Notes: generated by a model not told the origin, from the sequence alone. 64,000 nt of DNA from an uncultured Ruminococcus sp. (GCA_934435205.1 CAKSAK010000006.1:62001-126000), one strand, 5' to 3'. Positions 43,596 to 52,880 are shown, counted from the first letter of the stretch. Numbers and translations are program-made.

Positions 43596-45155
43596 CTAGT
43601 TCATTAATGGGATAAGCAACATTCCCTGTTTTGATATTTTATCGTCGGTAAGCTCGTTTTCTTCAAGTATGGCTGTTATGGAAGTTGAATACTTTTTCGC
43701 TATCTCCCAAATGTCGTCGCTCTCGCTGCAGTAGCATATTTTCAGAGCGTATTTGTCATTTTTCTCTTTCGGCTTATCTGTGAGCACCCTAAGCTCTGAT
43801 ATCATAGACCCCGTCTGCTGGATAGTCATTTCGCCGCCTATCTTGATATCGGCTTTAAGCTCCGCTGTTGTTTCGTCTGCAAGATAGTATGTGCAGTTTT
43901 CTATGCACAGGTCAGGGGATATTGATATCTCGCCATTGACGTTCTCAGGAAGGGGTATCTCATGCTCAAAAGGCGAATCGTTTTCAAGATAAAGGGGAGT
44001 GCCGTCCTCGTTCCTGCCGATAATACAGAACGTCACGCTTCCTGAAATGATAAAGGCTTTCTTTTCCTCGTCAAGCCTTGATGTCACATTGGAAAGAGTC
44101 GCCCAACTGTCATGAACACAGCGTATCTCACCCTCCTGACAGGAAAGCTTTGCAGTAACACTGTGGCTGTCAGATATCTTTATGCTCTCGCTGTCAAGCT
44201 TGCTTTCGCACCTTTCAGCCTCGCACTCAAAGCAGGTGGAGTATGCGTCTGTGACGATCTCGCAGGTGGAAAGCTTTTTGGCAACGCAGTTTACAAGGAG
44301 CACAAGCTCACATTCAAGTGTGCCGGAATCGTCAGACTTTGGTATGATATCACACCCCGCAGGGGTTATCCTCACATCTGCGGTGAAAGTATCGTCAATG
44401 CCGTCAATGTCGATTATCTGTGAGAACGGCAGAGTAAACCGCATTGTTTCGGCGGTTTCTTCTCCGTCGGCAGTTACGCAGGAGTAAAGCATCGTTATCT
44501 CAGCGTCGCCCTTTGTCACAAGCTTGCCTGCTATCATCTTGTGTTCCTGTGGGATAATGCGGCAATCTGTTCGCAGGATAGTGCCAACAGGGGCTTTTGC
44601 CGCAGAAAGCTGCAATTCTTCTATTAGTGTGATACGCTTTGCGGCGGTAAGACGTTTTGCAGGGTATGTAACAGCCGCCTTTTTAAGCTGTATTCCGCAG
44701 CCGAATGCGTCTGTAACTATAGGCACAGTTACTTCGCCCGTCACCTTTGCGTGGATAGTCACAGCACCCCTGATATCAAGTCTGCGCTGATTTACCACAC
44801 GGCAGTTGACATAATCACATTTTGGCGTGAGCCATATCATAGGGTCGCCGCAATCCCCTTGCAGGTCGAAAGACTTTGTGTAGTTCATTTTCTGCTCGAT
44901 GCAGTTTATGCGCTTGTCATTCTGGCTTATGTAAAGCACTCTGATAAGTGCCGCCATGTCAAAGCTGAGCTTTCCACCGTTTATGGAATGGCTCTGTACT
45001 GTTGGTGTGATAACGCATTTCAGTATCCTGAAAATATCTGGATAATAGTCGGGCAGCAGAAAATCCTTTTCCACAGCCTGCTCGCAGGAGGCGTCAAGGA
45101 TAGTTCGTGTCATTGACAGCATCTCTCTGTTAAGCTTTAGATCCATAGTGTTCAT
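43596..45155 (-). CDS. sipL: SpoIVA-interacting coat protein SipL-like (DUF3794 repeats plus LysM)
   Basis: A 519-aa protein, close in length to Clostridioides SipL. It has repeated DUF3794-type beta domains (YYPDIFRILKCVI near the start, then two further copies in the middle) and a C-terminal LysM domain (about 468-519, DDIWEIAKKYSTSITAILEE). In Clostridioides SipL binds SpoIVA through the LysM domain. Being encoded just before spoIVA strongly supports the identification. AGGAGG is 11 bases before the ATG. A sporulation sigma promoter upstream was looked for but is only suggestive. Confidence 0.75.
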   Translation of the reverse strand: MNTMDLKLNREMLSMTRTILDASCEQAVEKDFLLPDYYPDIFRILKCVITPTVQSHSINGGKLSFDMAALIRVLYISQNDKRINCIEQKMNYTKSFDLQGDCGDPMIWLTPKCDYVNCRVVNQRRLDIRGAVTIHAKVTGEVTVPIVTDAFGCGIQLKKAAVTYPAKRLTAAKRITLIEELQLSAAKAPVGTILRTDCRIIPQEHKMIAGKLVTKGDAEITMLYSCVTADGEETAETMRFTLPFSQIIDIDGIDDTFTADVRITPAGCDIIPKSDDSGTLECELVLLVNCVAKKLSTCEIVTDAYSTCFECEAERCESKLDSESIKISDSHSVTAKLSCQEGEIRCVHDSWATLSNVTSRLDEEKKAFIISGSVTFCIIGRNEDGTPLYLENDSPFEHEIPLPENVNGEISISPDLCIENCTYYLADETTAELKADIKIGGEMTIQQTGSMISELRVLTDKPKEKNDKYALKICYCSESDDIWEIAKKYSTSITAILEENELTDDKISKQGMLLIPLMN

Positions 45156-45381
45156 CTTGTCTGTTTCCTCCTAAAAATAAACTGATCATACGATCGTAAA
45201 GGGCTTGTAATGCCCTGCTGAGAACATTATATTCACTTGGGACGGGTCATATTCTGAAAATCTCAGACAAATTTAACGTATTTTGTCGGCAGAGGCTTTT
45301 TCACACAGCGTAAAGGCTTTTCATAGACTAAGATATGTCATTGTATCTGACATAATACTGTCTGAAAGGAAACATAATAGT

Positions 45382-46170
45382 ATGAATGGTCTACTTTGGG
45401 CTGCGGCAGGCACGGGCTTTACATTCTCTATGACGACGTTAGGTGCGGCTGTGGTCTTTTTCATGAGAAAAGAGGGGCAGAGCGAAAAGTTGCAGAAAGC
45501 CTTTTTAGGCTTTGCCGCAGGCGTTATGATAGCCGCAAGCGTGTGGAGCTTGCTTATCCCTGCCATAAACGAGGCGGAAGCTCTCGGCAGGATAGGCTGG
45601 ATACCTGCCGCAGGCGGCTTTGCGCTAGGCGTGCTGTTTCTTATGGGGCTTGACAAGGCAATGCCTTATTTTCTACCTGAGCCTGAAAGGGAGGAGGGCG
45701 TCCGCAGGGGACTAAAGCGTTCGGGAATGCTTATTTTCGCTATCACACTGCACAATATCCCTGAGGGCATGGCAGTAGGTCTTGCCTTTGCACTGGCGGC
45801 ACATAATGACAGCTCGGTACTGCTGGCTTCTGCTATCGCACTTGCCATAGGCATGGGCATACAGAACTTTCCCGAGGGTGCGGCTATCGCACTTCCGCTG
45901 AGGCAATCGGGCATGAGCAGGGCGAAAGCATTCGGCCTCGGCACTCTTTCGGGACTTGTTGAGCCTGTTTTCGGACTTCTCACCGTCCTTGCCGCAGGTG
46001 CTATCCAACCGCTTCTTCCGTGGCTTCTTGCCTTTGCCGCAGGAGCAATGCTCTATGTGGTGGTGGAGGAGCTTATCCCCGAAGCACATCTGGGGGAAGG
46101 TCACATGGGAACAGTTGGCGTAATGCTAGGCTTCTTGCTTATGATGATACTTGATGTGGCGCTAGGATAA
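45382..46170 (+). CDS. zupT: ZIP family metal transporter
   Basis: A 262-aa ZIP transporter with about eight hydrophobic helices and the metal-site motifs HNIPEGMAVG (helix IV, about 133-142) and QNFPEGAAIALP (helix V, about 165-176). It imports divalent metals, probably zinc. The ATG at 45382, after GAAAGGA, is chosen over a start 99 bases upstream with no ribosome binding site. Confidence 0.9.
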   Translation: MNGLLWAAAGTGFTFSMTTLGAAVVFFMRKEGQSEKLQKAFLGFAAGVMIAASVWSLLIPAINEAEALGRIGWIPAAGGFALGVLFLMGLDKAMPYFLPEPEREEGVRRGLKRSGMLIFAITLHNIPEGMAVGLAFALAAHNDSSVLLASAIALAIGMGIQNFPEGAAIALPLRQSGMSRAKAFGLGTLSGLVEPVFGLLTVLAAGAIQPLLPWLLAFAAGAMLYVVVEELIPEAHLGEGHMGTVGVMLGFLLMMILDVALG

Positions 46171-46184
46171 AAAGGCTTATTTGT

Positions 46185-46221
46185 AAAAAACTGCAGTGAT
46201 GTTTTTCACCGCAGTTTTTTT
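46185..46221 (+). terminator. terminator after the ZIP transporter gene
   Basis: CTGC/GCAG and GTGA/TCAC stems with one mismatch, flanked by an A-run and seven T, 15 bases after the stop. Confidence 0.75.
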
Positions 46222-46292
46222 GTTGTGATAACGCACAAGTATCGTGTGTTGACTTTGTGAGTTATTGCTTTCGTCTTTTTGACGTTTTTCGG

Positions 46293-46321
46293 TTGACAAA
46301 CGGGGCATGATTTGGTATAAT
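46293..46321 (+). promoter_or_regulatory. consensus promoter of the second beta-helix gene
   Basis: TTGACA at 46293-46298, 17-base spacer, TATAAT at 46316-46321. Confidence 0.85.
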
Positions 46322-46413
46322 TGAATATGTGTAAAATATGTTCTGCTAAAAAGATAAAAAGAACAAAAAAGAGAGCAGCGATAACCCCAAGACAACGAAA
46401 GGACAGATGAGAA

Positions 46414-48987
46414 TTGACAAAGATCACTCGCACCTTTATTGCCTTTGCAGCGGCGTGTTTACTCGCCATTATGCTTATGACAGTAAGGTGCTTTGCTTAT
46501 GATTATTCCACTATCACCGGCACAAAAGCCAGCGGTGCGGAAATAAGCGGATATTCAGGGGCGCTTGAAGTGAACGTGCTTGACTTCGGCGCAGACAAAA
46601 AGGGAAAGAAAGACTCCTCAAAGGCGATACAGAAAGCCCTTGACTATGCCATTGACAACGGCTCCAACTCTGTGCAGATAAAGGTCGTTGTGCCGAAAGG
46701 AAAATACAGGATAGACAAGCTTTTGGAGATATATTCAAACACTTGGCTGTATCTTGAGGACGGAGCGACTATCGTCAGAAATTTTGACAAGGGCTGTATG
46801 ATAAAGAACGCTCAGGCGAACGGCGCAGGCGGATATGACAGCGAGAGAAATATCGTTATCGAGGGCGGCTGCTGGGACGGCAACCCTTCGTCTACTTCAA
46901 GACCATTTTCTAATATGAGATTTGGTCACATGAAAAACCTTTGGATAAAGAACGTTGAGATAAAAAACAATTACAACGGACATCATGTTGAGATAGGCGG
47001 CGTAAAGGGCATCACTATCGAGGACTGCGATTTTCACGGCTATACGGGAACATCTCAGAAAGAGGCTATACAGCTAGATACCATAAGTAACAGTGATGTT
47101 TTTCCGGCGTATGAGCCTTTTGACGATACTCCTTGCGACAATGCCGTAATAAAGAACAACAAATTCCATGACCTTATAAGAGGTCTTGGCTCACATTCAG
47201 CTTGTCTTGGCGTATATTATACTAATACACTTATATCAGGCAACTCATTTTATAATATGAGCGGAACGGCTATCGTACTTATTAATCATAAAAAATGTAT
47301 AATCGAAAACAATACTATGAAAAACGTTGGCTGTGCCATAGATTTCAAGTACATGACAGATTATGAAAATGCAAATTTCCATGTGCCTAATTCAGGCTAT
47401 GCGGGCATAAAGGATCGTCTTGACGATAATGCCAACACCATAATAAGAAACAACGATATAACCGTTGTGGGTACATATTATTATCCGGAGCCATATGCGA
47501 TACAGATATTTGGCAAAAAGCTTGAAAAGTCATATTCACACCCTGATTACAATTATACTGTAAAGGGCGTGAAGATAATAGACAACACTATAAAAACAGC
47601 TGGTTCGGCATTAAGGCTCACAGACGTTTCGGGAATTTTCATAGGTTCTAACGATATAAGCTATGACTATGACAGATATAATTATTCCATGGATCTTATA
47701 TGGCTCAGCGAATCGTCACAGGTGACTGTTACCAAAAATAAGCTTACAGGCACAAAGCAGAACAGCGTTTATATAAGCGGAGGTTCAGGCAATGAGGTAA
47801 GCTCAAATACCATTAAAAAGCCAGGTGTGTCGGGAGTTTATGTTTCAGGCGGTTCTGATAAAAATACCATATCAGGCAATACTATAACTTCCGCAGGCTC
47901 CAACGGCATAAAGATAACCAAAGAAGCTAAGGCAGATGTGAGAAAAAATACTGTTAAGAAGTCGAAAAATCACGGACTTATATTCACTGGCGGAAGCGGT
48001 AAGGCTTCTGACAATATCCTTGAAGAAAACGGTCTTAGCGGTCTTATGGCTGATAACAGCGCTTCTGTGGAGTTTTTCAACAACACCTGCAATAAAAATA
48101 AAGGCTACGGAATAAAAGCTAATAAGAAATCTCAGGTGAAAATAAGCGGAAACAGCTTTGCCGATAACAGCAAGGGCGATATCTACGTCACAGGCAGTGC
48201 GGCAGTGCTTCTGAACGCACCTGATAACGTAAAGTCGCAGGATATCTGCTCTGATAAGCTCACTTTAACATGGGACGAGGTGTCGCAGGCTGACGGCTAT
48301 TATGTTTACAGAAAGACCGACGCTGAGGACGCAGAGTTTGAGCAGATAGCAACTGTAACAGACGGCACTTCATTTACAGATTATGGACTTGTTCCAAAAA
48401 CAAGATATATTTATAAAGTGACAGCTTTTCTTGACACTGTTGACAGTGTCCAAGAGGGAAGCGACAGTGCGGATATGAGCATAAAAACAAAGCTTACTAT
48501 TATGGGCTGTACCACAAATATGCGTGGCTCTATGTCATACACTGGCAAGGAGAGAACACAGATATTTGACGTTTTTGTAGACGGCGAGACACTTATCCCT
48601 GACGTTGATTACAGGGTGGTTTACTATGACAACGTGAACGTTGGAACTGCAAAGGTGACTGTTATAGGCATGGGTCAGTATTGTGACTCAGCTGATTTTC
48701 AGTTTGACATAACACTAAAGTCTGACAATGTGATGGTCATAAAGCCACAGGAGCTTAACAACAAGTCTATCGTGTCGGGCAAGCCTACAATGAAAGCCCA
48801 GGGCTATGAGGTAGCAGAAGCGGTGAAGGATAAGCTTGACTATGTTCCTCACAGTGAGCCTGCCACAGTGGTGAACTACAATTCACCTGCACAGATAATC
48901 GCAAAGGCGAGAGCTGATATGCTCGACCTGAAAGTGCGCTCATACCGTGAGCTGACGGGCGAAACTATTTACGGCGCTTGGCTGTAA
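46414..48987 (+). CDS. secreted right-handed beta-helix protein with Fn3 domain (paralogue)
   Basis: An 857-aa protein with a signal peptide (about 8-29) and the same plan as the gene at 7600-10383: VLDFGADKKGKKDSSKAIQ opening, a beta-helix to about residue 610 with shared segments (NGHHVEIGGV, QKEAIQLDT, RGLGSHSA), then an Fn3 domain (about 615-690) and an Ig-like module ending in a short tail. It lacks the second Fn3-like end. Start at TTG 46414 with AAAGGA ten bases before. No cell-wall anchor is seen. Polysaccharide lyase or hydrolase activity is possible but unproven. Confidence 0.8.
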   Translation: MTKITRTFIAFAAACLLAIMLMTVRCFAYDYSTITGTKASGAEISGYSGALEVNVLDFGADKKGKKDSSKAIQKALDYAIDNGSNSVQIKVVVPKGKYRIDKLLEIYSNTWLYLEDGATIVRNFDKGCMIKNAQANGAGGYDSERNIVIEGGCWDGNPSSTSRPFSNMRFGHMKNLWIKNVEIKNNYNGHHVEIGGVKGITIEDCDFHGYTGTSQKEAIQLDTISNSDVFPAYEPFDDTPCDNAVIKNNKFHDLIRGLGSHSACLGVYYTNTLISGNSFYNMSGTAIVLINHKKCIIENNTMKNVGCAIDFKYMTDYENANFHVPNSGYAGIKDRLDDNANTIIRNNDITVVGTYYYPEPYAIQIFGKKLEKSYSHPDYNYTVKGVKIIDNTIKTAGSALRLTDVSGIFIGSNDISYDYDRYNYSMDLIWLSESSQVTVTKNKLTGTKQNSVYISGGSGNEVSSNTIKKPGVSGVYVSGGSDKNTISGNTITSAGSNGIKITKEAKADVRKNTVKKSKNHGLIFTGGSGKASDNILEENGLSGLMADNSASVEFFNNTCNKNKGYGIKANKKSQVKISGNSFADNSKGDIYVTGSAAVLLNAPDNVKSQDICSDKLTLTWDEVSQADGYYVYRKTDAEDAEFEQIATVTDGTSFTDYGLVPKTRYIYKVTAFLDTVDSVQEGSDSADMSIKTKLTIMGCTTNMRGSMSYTGKERTQIFDVFVDGETLIPDVDYRVVYYDNVNVGTAKVTVIGMGQYCDSADFQFDITLKSDNVMVIKPQELNNKSIVSGKPTMKAQGYEVAEAVKDKLDYVPHSEPATVVNYNSPAQIIAKARADMLDLKVRSYRELTGETIYGAWL

Positions 48988-49004
48988 GCTATAAAAATTG
49001 GCAT

Positions 49005-49041
49005 AAAAAACACGGCTGATATTTTCTCAGCCGTGTTTTTT
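49005..49041. terminator. terminator after the second beta-helix gene
   Basis: CACGGCTGA and its complement (9-bp stem), flanked by A-run and T-run, 18 bases after the stop. Confidence 0.85.
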
Positions 49042-49066
49042 GTATGTCTTTATTTTGTTATCTTTA
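49039..49066. repeat. 28-bp direct repeat, left copy
   Basis: Matches 49825-49852 at 27 of 28 positions. The stop codon and last codons of the small secreted gene at 49050-49220 lie within it. Confidence 0.8.
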
Positions 49067-49220
49067 GAAGATCAACATAATACGCCTCATCAGATAGTCC
49101 TTGCATATGAATTGTTATCGCCCTTGCTTTATCTTCTGCCGCATATACAATGTTTCGTGAAGATAAAAACATAGAAACAATCAATGTAAATATAACAGCT
49201 ACTATGCTATTTTTTTTCAC
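49050..49220 (-). CDS. small secreted peptide, possibly truncated
   Basis: A 56-residue product beginning at GTG 49220 after a strong AGGAGG. The first 28 residues form a clear signal peptide (basic start, hydrophobic core, YAAEDK cleavage-like region), leaving about 28 mature residues. The last codons fall inside the 28-bp direct repeat, so the end may have been created by recombination. No similarity is recognised. It might be a signalling peptide or a remnant of a larger secreted protein. Confidence 0.55.
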   Translation of the reverse strand: MKKNSIVAVIFTLIVSMFLSSRNIVYAAEDKARAITIHMQGLSDEAYYVDLLKITK

Positions 49221-49378
49221 TACAATTCCTCCTAGTTATGATGTGTATAAAATATTGCTGAACCCAGACACCTACATTAATTAAAATTATTCGCAAAAAA
49301 ATGAGCAGAAAAAATATAATAACTCTGTAAATATTGAGGATGCTCTATACCACCTAACTTAGATTGAACTATTTAGAC

Positions 49379-49792
49379 TTATTGCTGTCGATTAGTCAGT
49401 ATATTATATATACCAATTAGAATTGAACAAAGTAATGCTATCCCATTAAGACTATAACTTAGAATCATACCGAAGCCGCTTCCTGCATTAGGTGTTCCAT
49501 AATCACCGTTGAAAGCCATAAATATATGAATAAAAAAATCAGTATCGTAAAATATATAACCGATTATAACAGAAAAACAAATGGTCAATATAACACCCAA
49601 ACAATATATTTTTATATTATGGCTGCTTAACTTAACAAAAAAAGTCAACTGTACCGCTGCATAAATAATAAAAAAAATAAATATAGAAACAACAGAAGCT
49701 ATCCCTGCTCCTAAATATGCAGTTAAATTAAACAAAAGAGCATATATGAAACTCATCAATACATATTTAACATATTTCATCATAATAATCAT
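49379..49792 (-). CDS. hypothetical four-helix membrane protein
   Basis: A 137-aa protein with four hydrophobic segments and few charges; no domain is recognised. The ribosome binding site is weak and the ATG could also be at 49783. The base composition is clearly AT-richer than the neighbours. With the small secreted gene it lies within the segment bounded by the 28-bp direct repeat. Confidence 0.5.
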   Translation of the reverse strand: MIIMMKYVKYVLMSFIYALLFNLTAYLGAGIASVVSIFIFFIIYAAVQLTFFVKLSSHNIKIYCLGVILTICFSVIIGYIFYDTDFFIHIFMAFNGDYGTPNAGSGFGMILSYSLNGIALLCSILIGIYNILTNRQQ

Positions 49793-49824
49793 ATCCCATT
49801 TTGATGAAATCTAAGTCATCCTGA

Positions 49825-49852
49825 TTTGTATGTCTTTATTTTGCTATCTTTA
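49825..49852. repeat. 28-bp direct repeat, right copy
   Basis: Right copy of the repeat at 49039-49066. Its last three bases are the stop codon of the gene at 49850-51067. Confidence 0.8.
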
Positions 49853-51067
49853 CTGCGGAGTCTGCTGAACGTCCTGCATTTGCGGAGCAAAATTCGCAAG
49901 AGAATAAAGCCTGTTCATGAAATCGCCGTCAACAAAGAGGTTGTTCACAAGCACCTTTGTGTCAGGATTTTTGTTCTTAGGGTTGATTGTCTGCTGATAA
50001 ACTGTGAGATAATTCTCATTGCCTGACTTGCTCACATAGCAATCTATCACCATATATGTAGGCAGGAATTGAGTAACAGCCGTCTGATAATCAAAAAGCG
50101 TGTAAGGGCTTTGCTCCATTGAAACCTTGAAAGACTTTATGTCCTCAGGCACCATAAATCTGTATGAGCCTTTGAGGTTTTTGTATTCTGCCCAATCGTC
50201 CTCAGACTCAATAAAAGGCTTCTTTGACGTATTGCTTACCCCTGCCACAAGGAATGCCAGCAGAAGCACAAATTCGCCGCCCCATACTATCCACAGGATC
50301 GTGCCGTTCACAAGCGAGCCGTTATCTCTTGATGAATGTGATGACTTGTAAGACCAGCGACCCTCCTCGTTGATAGACTTAACGTCTTTCCAAAGGTCAG
50401 ATGGGTGTGCGATTATGTCAAAAAGTCCTGTTTTGTCATAATCTCTGTAATCATAGGTGTAGTCATAAGCGTTCATGGTGTATGACTTTTCTAGGCTTTT
50501 CTTGGCTGAGTTTTCGTCCTTGCCGAGAAGCTTGTCAAGCTCGAAAAACTGCCATACAGATTTTTTCTGCATCGTGGCAATGTCCTCGTCTGAAAAATCG
50601 CCTGTTGAATCGTTGCTGAAAAGATCATATGCCTTGGTCTGGTGATAAAAGTCATAATAATCACCGAAGCCGTCTGTGTTCTCATCAAAAAGCATATTCA
50701 GCTCGTCATAATAGTCATAGGCTGTGTATTCTTCCATAAGCTCATAGCCATATTTTTTCAGATCGTTGTAATCATACAGCGCCCATTTAAAATATGTGGC
50801 AAGCAGAAAGCCCACCACTGCACAGGCAACTGCTACAACAGTGTTTCGCATTTTGAAAGCCTTTACTATCTTTCCGCCCACAAAGCCCAGCGCAAATGAC
50901 ACTGCCACTGCGGCGAAAACGTTAAGATAGATGATAGTACACCAACCCTCAAAAAGCAGATAGAGCCAGAAAAGCAATCCTCCACAGACCGCTGTTGCAA
51001 GCACCATGAGCACTGCTCCAACTGGGCTGAATTTGCCCGACTCTTTGTAATGTTTGTGTTCTCCCAT
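49850..51067 (-). CDS. hypothetical multi-pass membrane protein
   Basis: A 405-aa protein: three hydrophobic segments near the N-terminus (about 18-100), a Tyr/Asp-rich hydrophilic middle (about 105-250), one more membrane helix (about 258-280) and a soluble C-terminal domain. AAGGGGG fits the ATG at 51067, rather than 51097. No family is recognised. It stands alone in its transcription unit. Confidence 0.6.
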   Translation of the reverse strand: MGEHKHYKESGKFSPVGAVLMVLATAVCGGLLFWLYLLFEGWCTIIYLNVFAAVAVSFALGFVGGKIVKAFKMRNTVVAVACAVVGFLLATYFKWALYDYNDLKKYGYELMEEYTAYDYYDELNMLFDENTDGFGDYYDFYHQTKAYDLFSNDSTGDFSDEDIATMQKKSVWQFFELDKLLGKDENSAKKSLEKSYTMNAYDYTYDYRDYDKTGLFDIIAHPSDLWKDVKSINEEGRWSYKSSHSSRDNGSLVNGTILWIVWGGEFVLLLAFLVAGVSNTSKKPFIESEDDWAEYKNLKGSYRFMVPEDIKSFKVSMEQSPYTLFDYQTAVTQFLPTYMVIDCYVSKSGNENYLTVYQQTINPKNKNPDTKVLVNNLFVDGDFMNRLYSLANFAPQMQDVQQTPQ

Positions 51068-51218
51068 TTTAAATACCCCCTTATATACTTCAGGCATAAG
51101 CCATAAAAAAATTATATCACAAATTTAAAGATTTTTCAATAGTTTTGCTGAATTTATGCAGGCATAAAGAGAAATTTTTGTGGAAAACTATTTGCAGTTA
51201 TGAAAGGAGCGAACTTAG

Positions 51219-51662
51219 ATGATAGAACAGGATACAATAAAGCTTCTCAGGGAGTGCGACGCAGGAATAAAAATGGGCGTGCAGTCTATTGAGGATTCGC
51301 TGAAATACACTTCAAACGGAGAGTTAAAGCGAACGCTGGAGAAAAATCTTGCAGGGCATGTGGAGATACAAGAGAAGGTTCAGGGACTTTTAAATTCATA
51401 TCATGACAGCGGAAAAGAGCCGCCTGCTATGGCGAAGGGCATGGCGTGGCTTAAAACCAACTTCAAGCTTGCGGCAGAGAGCAGTGACGACGCTGTGGCA
51501 GATTTTATAACAGACGGCTGTAATATGGGTGTGAAGTCCCTGTCTGGGTATCTCAACAATTATCAGGCGGCAGATGAGAAGTCCAAGAACATTGCCAAGG
51601 AGCTTATATGTCTTGAGGAACGTCTTTCTGTGGACATGAGAGGATATCTCTCTGCAAAATAG
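51219..51662 (+). CDS. small four-helix-bundle protein (ferritin-like/DUF2383-type)
   Basis: A 147-aa, all-helical protein (LLRECDAGIKMGVQSIED, HVEIQEKVQGLLNSY, CNMGVKSLSGYLNNY, CLEERLSVDMRGYL). The pattern resembles ferritin-like stress proteins, but the full iron-binding ligand set is not apparent. GAAAGGAG precedes the ATG. Confidence 0.6.
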   Translation: MIEQDTIKLLRECDAGIKMGVQSIEDSLKYTSNGELKRTLEKNLAGHVEIQEKVQGLLNSYHDSGKEPPAMAKGMAWLKTNFKLAAESSDDAVADFITDGCNMGVKSLSGYLNNYQAADEKSKNIAKELICLEERLSVDMRGYLSAK

Positions 51663-51672
51663 GCATGAAAAT

Positions 51673-51705
51673 GGCAGCCGTGGAGTTTTTTTCTCCACGG
51701 CTGCC
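51673..51705. terminator. bidirectional terminator
   Basis: GGCAGCCGTGGAG pairs with its perfect complement around seven T. It separates the helical protein gene from the converging GGDEF gene. Confidence 0.75.
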
Positions 51706-51710
51706 TTATC

Positions 51711-52784
51711 TTATTTAGATACAACGCAGTTTTTGCCCTGATTTTTGCCTTTGTATAGCAGCTTATCCACTTTTGAGATACCCTCGTCATAGTTTTCGTT
51801 CGGAGTCACTGCGTAAACTCCAAAAGTCATGGATATATTGAAGCTTTGAGAATTTTCCTTAAATGTACACTCATGTATTTTCTGGCAAATGCTCTTTGCT
51901 ATCTTCTCACAGCTTTCTGTATCTGTATTTGGAACAACAAATAGTATTTCCTCGCCGCCCCAACGGCACACATAGCCCTCGCTGGGCACGTTTTCAGCTA
52001 TAACATCTGATACCGCTCTAAGTACCTTGTCACCGACTTCGTGACCATATGTGTCATTAACGTGCTTGAAATCATCGATATCACCCAAACACATAGAATA
52101 TACGCTGTTTGTCCTGCGGCAGTTGCTTTCTATCTTTTTGATAAAATCCATCATGGCACGGCGGTTGAAAAGCTGAGTAAGCGGGTCGATAGTGGCGAGC
52201 TTTTGAAGCTTTTCGTTCTGTGATTTTGCTTCACGCCTGTTATGCTCATTTGTGAAAATGTATATGGAAGATACATAGATTATTATAATAAAGCTGCATA
52301 GAGTATTGTAAATGTATAGGATATTCACTCTGTGGGTATCAAAGCTGTAAGGTGCGACCCTGTTTGTGGCTGCGATACGCATGACTATGAACACAACAAC
52401 ATCAAAGGACGAAAGCATATATGGGATCGCTTTTCTGTTTGGTGCAAGGAAAAATGGAATAGGTATTATACACAGCATTATCTGCGTAAATCCTGCTGAC
52501 CAACCTATGTAATATGCACCCATGCAGGCGTGTACTATTATTTCGCCCAGCACAAGGTAAGTAAACGATATTTTGCCTATCTTCTTAAAACGAAGCAGAA
52601 AATACATCGCTGTATAGAATGCTACGCTGAAATAGTTATAATATACCATTTGGTGTACTCCGAACCGATAAAACAGTACAAGGTATATTATATGACCTAA
52701 CAGCAGTATGATATCACCATAGCGATATATTTCCTCTGCGGTGAACATTCCCGCAAAGAGGTTTATTTCCTTTTTTATTTTCAT
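51711..52784 (-). CDS. membrane GGDEF-domain protein (putative diguanylate cyclase)
   Basis: A 357-aa protein with about six N-terminal membrane helices (about 22-180), a short coiled linker, and a C-terminal GGDEF domain (about 195-355) with DPLTQLFNRRAMM and the active-site segment RWGGEEILFV. The signature reads GGEEI rather than GGEEF, but the two catalytic acidic residues and Gly pair are kept. It would make cyclic di-GMP in response to a membrane signal. It lies between unrelated single genes. Confidence 0.85.
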   Translation of the reverse strand: MKIKKEINLFAGMFTAEEIYRYGDIILLLGHIIYLVLFYRFGVHQMVYYNYFSVAFYTAMYFLLRFKKIGKISFTYLVLGEIIVHACMGAYYIGWSAGFTQIMLCIIPIPFFLAPNRKAIPYMLSSFDVVVFIVMRIAATNRVAPYSFDTHRVNILYIYNTLCSFIIIIYVSSIYIFTNEHNRREAKSQNEKLQKLATIDPLTQLFNRRAMMDFIKKIESNCRRTNSVYSMCLGDIDDFKHVNDTYGHEVGDKVLRAVSDVIAENVPSEGYVCRWGGEEILFVVPNTDTESCEKIAKSICQKIHECTFKENSQSFNISMTFGVYAVTPNENYDEGISKVDKLLYKGKNQGKNCVVSK

Positions 52785-52851
52785 ACATTTGTTTCTTTCT
52801 TTGATATTTGGTTTGATGTTATAAACAAAATCACTTTACTTTAATAAACAT

Positions 52852-52880
52852 ATTATATACTATTTTAAACGTTTTTGCAA
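52852..52880 (-). promoter_or_regulatory. promoter of the GGDEF gene
   Basis: On the minus strand, TTGCAA (52880-52875), 17-base spacer, TATAAT (52857-52852). Confidence 0.7.

Noticed and set aside
45170..45250. Sporulation sigma-E promoter before sipL
   Set aside because: GAATATA followed 15 bases later by CATTACAA resembles the consensus, but the -10 part needs an inserted base, so it is not listed as a feature.
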